From Porticoccaceae bacterium (GTDB lineage: Bacteria > Pseudomonadota > Gammaproteobacteria > Pseudomonadales > Porticoccaceae): a stretch of DNA of 12,437 nucleotides. Positions 7,011-12,437 of this stretch are shown in pieces. Every line of letters starts with the position of its first letter. The stretch's first letter is position 1. Made by a program: the position numbers and the translations under genes. Location: contig JALRJD010000377.1 in the NCBI GenBank assembly GCA_023255165.1, forward strand, positions 1 to 12,437, written 5' to 3'. The notes under the pieces are model-generated. The model saw only the letters and a program-made list of their open reading frames with translations. It made no database searches and was not told the origin of the DNA.

Positions 7011-7041
7011 GCTGCTTGTAAAAAGCGCTAATAAAAGCAGC
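7011..7041 (+). other. Intergenic hairpin between DUF1302 and DUF1329 genes
   Basis: GCTGCTT (7011-7017) pairs with AAGCAGC (7035-7041) around a 17-nt loop, four bases after the DUF1302 stop codon. No U-tract follows, so it looks like an RNA processing or stabilising hairpin inside the operon rather than a terminator. Confidence 0.35.
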
Positions 7042-7142
7042 AAGTAACCGCGAAAAAACAATCAGGGAATTAGCAGCACGGACGCTGACACTTTTTAACT
7101 GCTACCGATCCCTTAAACAAGAGGTCGAGTGAGGAGAAAATA

Positions 7143-8450
7143 ATGAGCTACAAGAAACTTTTAACAGCAACCATGATGGCGACATTGCTTCCGGTAATGG
7201 GCGCTTCAGCGAGTAATGTTGATGACTCGTTTTACCCCTACAACGAAAGTGTACCAACCTATCCCGGGTTGACGCCGGGGATGACTCTGACATCCGCCAA
7301 TATTGACCAATTTCCCGATATTATGGATGCGCCAATGATTGCGGCGATCAAGCGCGGCGACGTGCAAATTAAAGTTGGCAAGACCACTTCTTTTGATCTG
7401 CACCCCAACTATGTCAAGGCGTCTCGCGAGAATGCCGGCAACGTTATGCTGGGTGCCGAAGTGGGTCAGATCGACGGTTGGGTTGCCGGTCGGCCATTTC
7501 TTGACCAGCCTTCCAGTGACGATGACCGTGCGGGTGAGAAATTGGCATGGAACTACAAGTATGGTTACAACTGGGGCGATAACGCGGCAATTTATCCGTT
7601 CTACTGGAAGTACCGCAATATGGAGACTGGCTCCGTTGAGCGTACGTTGAAGTTCAACTTCCACTTTTTGAACTACAAAGGCCGTGTTAACCAGGAGCCG
7701 CTGCCCAATATTGAACCCAATCCATCAGGACTGTTCCGTTCGATCTATGCGCAGGTGTTAGAGCCCTATGATGTTAAAAACACCCAGCTTCTGATTCAAC
7801 GTAACTCGGACGATCTCAAGCGCGATAACGCCTGGCTCTACCTGGGATTTCAACGCCGTGTTCGTCGCCTGGCAACCGGTCAGGTAACTGATGCGTTCCT
7901 CGGTTCGGATATCATGATTGAAGATTTCGAGGGTTATAACGGTCGTGTTTCTGATATGAAGTGGAACTATATGGGCACCAAAAATGTCCTGTTGCCATTT
8001 TACAACCACAACGATATGGCTCTGGACTCGGAAACTCACCAGGACGATGAAGGTTATCAGGTTGTTGCTTTTGGCGGCAAAGGTGGATGCTACCCAGAGA
8101 TCGAATGGCAACTTCGCAAGGCCTATGTTGTTGAGGCAATCCCGGTTGACCCCAACCATCCAATGAGTAAGAGGGTGTTTTATATGGACGCACAAACCTT
8201 CACTATTCCGCGCACCAATATTTATGACCGCGCCGGAAACCTGTGGAAAAAATGGATGATTGGTCAGTCGCATCCGGATCATCACCTGGCCAAGAACAAG
8301 GGCTCTGGTGTATCGATCGATGATTCCTTTGCAATTATCGACGTGCAGGCCAATCACTGCACAACAGGTCAGTTTAAAGGCCAGATTGATCCAGCTCTGA
8401 ACCCGGCATCGTTGTTTACACCACAGAATATGCGCGCTACTGGCCGTTAA
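7143..8450 (+). CDS. Exported DUF1329 family protein
   Basis: Encodes 435 residues and starts 135 bp after the DUF1302 gene, with GAGGAGA about 6 bases before the ATG. A signal peptide is evident: MSYKK, a hydrophobic core to Met19, then ASA with probable cleavage after Ala23. The mature region has features of DUF1329 proteins: an early YPG.TPGMTLTSANIDQFPD stretch (about 40-60), many Trp and Tyr residues, a GFQRRVRRLATG segment (about 236-247) and the late MDAQTFTIPRTNIYDRAGNLWKKW region (about 348-371). The two cysteines of the mature protein (316 and 406) could pair. The family has been compared with the LolA/LolB lipoprotein-carrier fold, which would suit a periplasmic shuttle between the RND protein and the DUF1302 barrel; this is inference. 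It is the last gene of the operon, followed by a strong terminator. Confidence 0.85.
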   Translation: MSYKKLLTATMMATLLPVMGASASNVDDSFYPYNESVPTYPGLTPGMTLTSANIDQFPDIMDAPMIAAIKRGDVQIKVGKTTSFDLHPNYVKASRENAGNVMLGAEVGQIDGWVAGRPFLDQPSSDDDRAGEKLAWNYKYGYNWGDNAAIYPFYWKYRNMETGSVERTLKFNFHFLNYKGRVNQEPLPNIEPNPSGLFRSIYAQVLEPYDVKNTQLLIQRNSDDLKRDNAWLYLGFQRRVRRLATGQVTDAFLGSDIMIEDFEGYNGRVSDMKWNYMGTKNVLLPFYNHNDMALDSETHQDDEGYQVVAFGGKGGCYPEIEWQLRKAYVVEAIPVDPNHPMSKRVFYMDAQTFTIPRTNIYDRAGNLWKKWMIGQSHPDHHLAKNKGSGVSIDDSFAIIDVQANHCTTGQFKGQIDPALNPASLFTPQNMRATGR

Positions 8451-8566
8451 TTTGAGTTGTGTTACAGCATGTTTGATAAGTTGCAGTAACTGGTTGCAAC
8501 AAAAAGCTTTTAAAAAACGTGAAACCAAAACCGTGTAATAGAAAGTTTTGTCATGTTAGCAACCAC

Positions 8567-8597
8567 AAAACGCCGGCCTAACAGCCGGCGTTTTTTT
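8567..8597 (+). terminator. Intrinsic terminator of the envelope operon
   Basis: CGCCGGC (8571-8577) and GCCGGCG (8584-8590) form a GC-only stem around the loop CTAACA. It is extended by A/T pairs and followed by seven Ts (8591-8597). It lies 117 bp after the DUF1329 stop and 125 bp before the regulator start, so the regulator should have its own promoter, though I could not pick out clear -35 and -10 boxes for it. Confidence 0.92.
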
Positions 8598-8721
8598 GTC
8601 GCGATTTTTAGATCGTCTTCTTGTCTGGACGGATTCCGATAAAGTCGATAGCAATTTGGACCCCGGTGGGTTAGCCTTAAGCCCCATAAAAAGAAGCATC
8701 TTGTGAACATTACGGTGAAGA

Positions 8722-10413
8722 ATGAAGCAAATAGTGCCGAAACTCGACCTTAGCCAGGTCACTCCCCATATCGTCTTTTCTGGTAATGAAGGCAAAGTCT
8801 GGTTAAACGAACAGCGTATTACGCTGTTTTCTCAGACTGCGCTGGGAAAATTCCGCAAGGAAGTCTATGAGACCATTGGGCATGAGCGCTGCAAGGCGTT
8901 CTTTTTGCGGCTTGGCTATCAGTTGGGAATTCTTGACGGCGAACTGGCTCGCAGCAGCGGTGATGAACTTTCGCTGGTCGACCGGTTTATGCTTGGCCCG
9001 GAACTGCATGCGCTGCGTGGCATGGTGCTGCCAGAGCCCAAGGCACTGGTGATAAGTGAAGAGGGCGATGACTTTTATTGTGAAGTGGAGTGGCATAACT
9101 CCTACGAAGTTGAAATTGTCTCCGCCGAACTCGGCAAGTTGACGCAGCCAGGCTGCTGGACACTGGAAGGTTATGCCAGTGGTTACAGTTCGGTTCTGCT
9201 GCAGCGTGAGATCTTTTTTAAAGAGGTCGAATGCCGAAGTTGCGGCGATGAGCGGTGCTTTGCTGTGGGTAAGCTGGCGCAGGAATGGGATGACTATGAG
9301 GACATTAAACGCTATTACGAACCCGACCCGTTGCTTGAAGAAATTCGCAACCTGCAAAACCATGTTGAGGCACTTAAGGAATCACTCCATGAAGGTGACA
9401 TGCTAACCAATATAGTCGGCTCGTCAAAACCATTTCAGCATGTTATGCATATGGTGACCAAAGCGTCTGATAGCAAAGTATCGGTTCTGCTGCTGGGCGA
9501 GACAGGTGTTGGCAAAGAGGTGATGGCGCGGGCAGTTCACAATACCAGTGACCGCGCCGACAAAAATTTTGTGGCGTTCAATTGCGCTGCGATTCCACCG
9601 GATCTTATTGAGTCGGAGCTGTTTGGTGTTGAGCGTGGCGCGTTTACCGGTGCCAGTCATTCTCGAATGGGGCGCTTTGAACGAGCCGATAAAGGCACGA
9701 TCTTTCTTGACGAAGTCGTTGAGCTGACGCCGCGCGCGCAGGCGACACTGTTGCGCGTGTTGCAGGAAGGTGAGTTTGAACGAGTTGGCGACAATCGGGT
9801 GCGCAGCGTCGATGTGCGTGTTGTGGCTGCCACTAATGAGGACCTCAGTGTAGCCGTTCAGGAAGGACGTTTTCGGGCCGACCTGTACTATCGGCTGAGT
9901 GCCTACCCAATTAAGATTCCACCGCTGCGCGAGCGCAAAGAAGACATTCCGTTGTTTGTAAGCCACTTTCTGGAGAAATACCAGGCCCTTTACAACAAAA
10001 AGGTGCTGGGCGTTTCTGATCGTGGTCTTGAACAGCTGGTTGCCTACCACTGGCCGGGCAATATTCGCGAGTTGGAAAATGTTGTTGAGCGAGCATTGAT
10101 TTTAGCCGACGCCAACAGCCAGATTAGTATGGAGGCAATCTTTCCCGACAGCGTGAAGCCGTTACCTGACGACAAGGTGCTGGATAAAACCGGCCATTTG
10201 CGCGATCTGATTTCACCGGGCTCTATGGATGGGGAAGACTGGATGTCGCAGTTATTGGAATCCGATTTTGATCTTGCGCTATTTGAAAAAACTATCATTC
10301 ATGAAGCGCTGTCCAAGGCTAATGGCAATGTATCCAAAGCGGCTCGACTAGTTGGTTTGAGTCGACCAGCCTTTGCCTACCGCATGAAAAAGACCGAAGA
10401 AGAATTAACCTGA
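8722..10413 (+). CDS. dmpR: DmpR/MopR-type phenol-sensing sigma-54 activator
   Basis: Encodes 563 residues, the same length I recall for DmpR. The N-terminal sensor (XylR_N and V4R, about 1-200) keeps the positions that in MopR hold the phenol hydroxyl: His96 and Trp124 (MopR His106, Trp134, constant offset of 10). It also keeps the zinc ligands Cys145, Glu168, Cys171 and Cys179 (MopR 155, 178, 181, 189). A linker near 200-225 leads to the AAA+ domain with Walker A GETGVGKE (259-266), the sigma-54-contacting loop GAFTGA (306-311), Walker B TIFLDE (326-331) and the arginine-finger region FRADLYYRL. The C-terminal helix-turn-helix lies at about 536-557. Phenol or a simple alkylphenol should relieve sensor repression and allow ATP-driven opening of sigma-54 promoters, here most plausibly the one at 633-648. 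It is separated from that promoter by the envelope operon and reads in the same direction as it. A ribosome site GGTGAAG precedes the ATG. Confidence 0.93.
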   Translation: MKQIVPKLDLSQVTPHIVFSGNEGKVWLNEQRITLFSQTALGKFRKEVYETIGHERCKAFFLRLGYQLGILDGELARSSGDELSLVDRFMLGPELHALRGMVLPEPKALVISEEGDDFYCEVEWHNSYEVEIVSAELGKLTQPGCWTLEGYASGYSSVLLQREIFFKEVECRSCGDERCFAVGKLAQEWDDYEDIKRYYEPDPLLEEIRNLQNHVEALKESLHEGDMLTNIVGSSKPFQHVMHMVTKASDSKVSVLLLGETGVGKEVMARAVHNTSDRADKNFVAFNCAAIPPDLIESELFGVERGAFTGASHSRMGRFERADKGTIFLDEVVELTPRAQATLLRVLQEGEFERVGDNRVRSVDVRVVAATNEDLSVAVQEGRFRADLYYRLSAYPIKIPPLRERKEDIPLFVSHFLEKYQALYNKKVLGVSDRGLEQLVAYHWPGNIRELENVVERALILADANSQISMEAIFPDSVKPLPDDKVLDKTGHLRDLISPGSMDGEDWMSQLLESDFDLALFEKTIIHEALSKANGNVSKAARLVGLSRPAFAYRMKKTEEELT

Positions 10414-10455
10414 ATTTGTCCGCTGAATAAATTCTTATCTCCAGTAAAATCCTCC

Positions 10456-10494
10456 GGAGAAGCGTCTCCTCTGACAGAGCTTTCCGTAAAGCTC
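10456..10494. terminator. Two hairpins between convergent genes
   Basis: GGAGA-AGCG-TCTCC (10456-10469) and GAGCTTT-CCGT-AAAGCTC (10477-10494) form two compact stems between the regulator stop (10413) and the glutathione S-transferase stop (10535), which converge here. Neither is followed by a clear T-run on either strand, so this is at best a weak bidirectional terminator. Confidence 0.4.
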
Positions 10495-10534
10495 ATTCTG
10501 AAAATGCTATCTAAAAAGTGCTTTCCAGACAGGA

Positions 10535-11161
10535 TTAAGCCCTCGCTATCAGTGGCGCGGTAGTCTGGTAATAGGCCATTTTACGATGGTGTTCAAACCA
10601 ATTATTTAACGCTGGAAATTCCTCAGCCTGATGCAATCCGTAGGCCGTGGCAAGGCCAAAGCGCGGCAGGAGGGCACATTCTGCAAGGCTGAAGTCGCCG
10701 GCAAATGCAGTTGGCGCGGCCAGTTTTTGAGCCAGCCAGCGCAAACAGCCACGCCATGCCAGTTTGCTGTGCTCAATGGCCTCAGTGTCCCATTCACTCT
10801 GCGGACGACCGCGTTGGGTAAAAATGGCATCACGGATAGCAGGACCGATGACTGTATCGGAATAATGGTTGAGTTCAGCCGTTAGCGTGCGTTGCTGCGG
10901 TGATTGGCCAAAGAGGGAGGGTGTTGAATATCTCGCTTCGAGAGCATCGATAATGGTTGATGATTCGGTAATCAACTCACCATCAATCTGCAACAGGGGT
11001 ACTTTTCCAGTAGCGGAGAGTGCCAAAAAACTTTCCGGTTTGGCGTCGGTATCGATAGTGATCTCTGCAAATGGCAAATTTTTAATGGCTAGCGCCAGAC
11101 GGACTTTCCAGCAAAATGGACATTCAGCTTTGTCGAATAATGTGATTTCAGGCTGATGCAT
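10535..11161 (-). CDS. Glutathione S-transferase family protein
   Basis: Encodes 208 residues. The N-terminal thioredoxin-like domain begins ITLFDKAECPFCWKVRLAL, with a glutaredoxin-like CPFC motif at 14-17. The glutathione-site features follow: GKVPLLQIDG with cis-Pro55, then TESSTIIDALE with Glu66-Ser67. The C-terminal half is helical and includes FSLAECALLPRF, equivalent to the conserved N-capping box. Members conjugate or transfer glutathione, or act in reductive roles when a catalytic Cys is present as here, in the cytoplasm. The substrate is not predictable; a role in detoxifying electrophiles would fit beside the divergent glyoxalase II gene, but a link to phenol breakdown is not shown. 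A GGAGG site lies about 9 bases before the ATG. Glutaredoxin-2-like or SspA-like proteins are less likely alternatives. Confidence 0.82.
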   Translation of the reverse strand: MHQPEITLFDKAECPFCWKVRLALAIKNLPFAEITIDTDAKPESFLALSATGKVPLLQIDGELITESSTIIDALEARYSTPSLFGQSPQQRTLTAELNHYSDTVIGPAIRDAIFTQRGRPQSEWDTEAIEHSKLAWRGCLRWLAQKLAAPTAFAGDFSLAECALLPRFGLATAYGLHQAEEFPALNNWFEHHRKMAYYQTTAPLIARA

Positions 11162-11193
11162 CGCAGAATTCCTCCCCCAAAAAACTTCGCATA

Positions 11194-11321
11194 GTTTACG
11201 CTATATTCTGCTTTGGTGGGGCGAGTTTCCGAGCGCTGTAGTGACAATAGCGCCGTGCCCACGGTAATAGACTGGCTTTCATCAACACAAATCGCTATTG
11301 TCCTTCCCACAAAGCGTAAAC
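11194..11321. repeat. Nested perfect inverted repeats in the divergent gst-gloB gap
   Basis: The outer pair is GTTTACGCT (11194-11202) with AGCGTAAAC (11313-11321). The inner pair is GACAATAGCG (11243-11252) with CGCTATTGTC (11293-11302). Both are exact. The inner arms have centres 50 bp apart. The set fills most of the 178-bp region from which both genes must be expressed, so these may be operator sites for a shared regulator or a cruciform-forming element. Confidence 0.6.
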
Positions 11322-11339
11322 AACGCCCAAGAGGCTGCA

Positions 11340-12116
11340 ATGAAAGTCCATCAGATTTACACCGAAAGCGCACTGCGCAACTTTACTTACCTAATCGAAT
11401 TATCCAATGGCACCGCCATGGTAATCGACCCCTGGGATGCCGCGCTGGTCAATCACTTGTTGGAACAACTTCAGCTGCAACTAAAGGTCATTATCAACAC
11501 TCACGAACATTGGGATCATATTCAAGGCAATGACGAACTGGTTGCACAGCACCAGTGTGAAGTCTGGGCCCACAACAATGGTCAGGGCAAGATCCCCGGA
11601 TTGAGCCGAACACTGAGCACGGATGAACTGATTGATCTCGAGCAGGGCGCCCAACTGCGAGTGCTCGACACGCCAGGCCATACCTATGCCCATCTCTGTT
11701 TTCTGCTGCTTGAACAGGGCCAGCCAGTGGCAGTGTTTACCGGTGATACACTGTTTAATGCAGGTGTCGGTAATTGCCGCAGCGGTGATGCCGAGTCGCT
11801 GTATAAAACCATTTCCGAACAATTTTATGTACTAGACGACAATGTGCTGGTCTATCCCGGCCACGACTACCTGGAGAATAATCTGCAATTTACGCTCAGT
11901 GTTGAACCCGGTAATCAGGCCGCGCAACAGTGGTTACCGCGTGTGATTGCCTCGGATCCAACCCAGATGCCGCTGGTGACCACAATCGGTGATGAAAGAA
12001 CCTTTAACAGTTTTTTCAGATTGGCCAACCCGCAGATCCGCCAGGAGCTGAGTTGTGTCGATGCCAGTGATCAAGAGGTTTTTATCGCCCTGCGTTCGCG
12101 GCGGGACAGCTGGTAA
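11340..12116 (+). CDS. gloB: Hydroxyacylglutathione hydrolase (glyoxalase II)
   Basis: Encodes 258 residues, the usual length for GloB. The metallo-beta-lactamase metal site is complete: THEHWDH gives His55, His57, Asp59 and His60, then His114 in TPGHTYAH, Asp136 in FTGDTLF and His175 in YPGHDY. The following pattern ENNLQF....VEPGN and the C-terminal FFRLANPQIRQEL are typical of glyoxalase II rather than of other members of the fold. The enzyme hydrolyses S-lactoylglutathione to D-lactate and glutathione, completing cytoplasmic methylglyoxal detoxification. The ATG at 11340 is preferred over an in-frame TTG at 11298 because of the AAGAGG site 6 bases before it and agreement with family start. 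It is divergent from the glutathione S-transferase gene and ends at a clear terminator, so it is probably transcribed alone. Confidence 0.87.
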   Translation: MKVHQIYTESALRNFTYLIELSNGTAMVIDPWDAALVNHLLEQLQLQLKVIINTHEHWDHIQGNDELVAQHQCEVWAHNNGQGKIPGLSRTLSTDELIDLEQGAQLRVLDTPGHTYAHLCFLLLEQGQPVAVFTGDTLFNAGVGNCRSGDAESLYKTISEQFYVLDDNVLVYPGHDYLENNLQFTLSVEPGNQAAQQWLPRVIASDPTQMPLVTTIGDERTFNSFFRLANPQIRQELSCVDASDQEVFIALRSRRDSW

Positions 12117-12156
12117 CTGGCAGCTGGTAGCCGACTTACATTATCCAGATCCTGAC

Positions 12157-12183
12157 AATGGCCCCTAAGCGGGCCATTTTTTT
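12157..12183 (+). terminator. Intrinsic terminator after gloB
   Basis: AATGGCCC (12157-12164) pairs perfectly with GGGCCATT (12171-12178) around the loop CTAAGC and runs into a T-tract ending at 12183. It lies 40 bp after the gloB stop codon. Confidence 0.93.
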
Positions 12184-12195
12184 GCCTGAAAAAAT

Positions 12196-12349
12196 AGTTT
12201 TTCAAACAAGGTGGGGAATATGCCTGCTTTTGAGTCTTATAGGTGTACCCGTCAGGCAGGTACTGGTTGAAAAACTGATTATAAGGACGGGACAAGATAG
12301 ACCGAAACACGGATTTTTAGGCAAACGCCAATGTCGGGAGTGGCATTGG
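12196..12349 (+). repeat. Cluster of inverted repeats ahead of the last gene
   Basis: An outer pair, AGTTTTTCAA (12196-12205) with TTGAAAAACT (12267-12276), encloses an inner pair, TGCCTG (12221-12226) with CAGGCA (12253-12258). A separate hairpin, CCAATG (12328-12333) with CATTGG (12344-12349), follows near the possible start of the next gene. All arms are exact. The layout could be a structured 5' leader or an operator region; it matches no riboswitch class I can recognise. Confidence 0.45.
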
Positions 12350-12372
12350 AAAATGGAAGTATAGGTGACACG

Positions 12373-12437
12373 GTGAGTCATAAACTGCAAGACCTGGAGC
12401 TCGATCTCACACCAGACCAAGAGGTGCTGGGTGATCG
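12373..12437 (+). CDS. Start of an unrecognised gene, cut by the window end
   Basis: An open frame runs off the right edge. From the GTG at 12373, preceded by AGGTGA about 4 bases upstream, it reads VSHKLQDLELDLTPDQEVLG. An in-frame ATG at 12331 would add 14 residues but has a poor ribosome site and lies inside a hairpin. The acidic, helix-prone start matches no family I recognise, and only 21 full codons are present, so coding status is uncertain. It follows the gloB terminator and would need its own promoter. Confidence 0.35.
   Translation, partial: MSHKLQDLELDLTPDQEVLGD

Noticed and set aside
7758..8528. Long minus-strand open frame (256 codons) opposite the DUF1329 gene
   Set aside because: Antisense shadow of a recognised gene; no domain and no ribosome site that I can see.
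8598..8721. Promoter of the regulator gene
   Set aside because: TTGTCT at 8621 resembles a -35 box, but no acceptable -10 sequence lies at 16-18 bp; no sigma-54 site was found either.
11298..11339. Upstream TTG start for gloB
   Set aside because: It would add 14 residues absent from the family start and lies within an inverted-repeat arm; the ATG at 11340 has a good ribosome site.
12300..12360. Cyclic-di-GMP (GEMM-I) riboswitch suggested by a GGCAAAC motif
   Set aside because: The second conserved block (GGGACGCAAAGCC-like) and the tetraloop-receptor arrangement are missing.
1..12437. Insertion sequence, integrase, tRNA or CRISPR array that could explain the inserted operon
   Set aside because: No transposase or integrase motifs, no target-site duplications flanking 1407-8450 that I can see, no tRNA-like cloverleaf and no regularly spaced repeats.

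Overview
The window looks like chromosomal DNA of a gammaproteobacterium that degrades phenolic compounds. Genes are tightly packed, Shine-Dalgarno sites are clear, and GC content is moderate in genes and low in the regulatory gap. Genus cannot be fixed from the sequence; a marine or hydrocarbon-degrading lineage is only a guess. All gene assignments come from reading the translated sequence; no database search was made.

Left edge (1-554, minus strand): the 5' end of a multicomponent phenol hydroxylase operon, with a dmpK-like assembly gene (P0) followed by the start of a dmpL-like oxygenase beta-subunit gene (P1). The rest of the operon lies outside the window. A near-consensus sigma-54 promoter (633-648) and a DmpR-type upstream activating sequence (794-809) sit in the 852-bp AT-rich gap that follows. 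A weaker sigma-54-like site at 1213-1228 faces the opposite way.

Centre (1407-8450, plus strand): a four-gene cell-envelope operon ending at a strong intrinsic terminator (8567-8597). It encodes a lipoprotein with four Asp-box repeats (YCF48-like), an RND/MMPL inner-membrane transporter, a DUF1302 outer-membrane protein and an exported DUF1329 protein. These four families could together make a trans-envelope transport route. Its placement inside the phenol locus suggests a substrate linked to aromatics or membrane lipids, but that is inference.

Right of this (8722-10413, plus strand): a full-length DmpR/MopR-type sigma-54 activator with the phenol-contacting His and Trp, the four zinc ligands, all AAA+ motifs and a C-terminal helix-turn-helix. 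In known dmp systems the regulator usually lies next to the hydroxylase operon; here the transport operon separates them, so regulator, catabolic operon and transporter may form one phenol-responsive unit.

Right edge: a minus-strand glutathione S-transferase family gene and a divergent glyoxalase II (gloB-like) gene share a 178-bp gap with two nested perfect inverted repeats. gloB ends at a clear terminator. A further set of inverted repeats precedes the start of an unrecognised gene cut by the window end.
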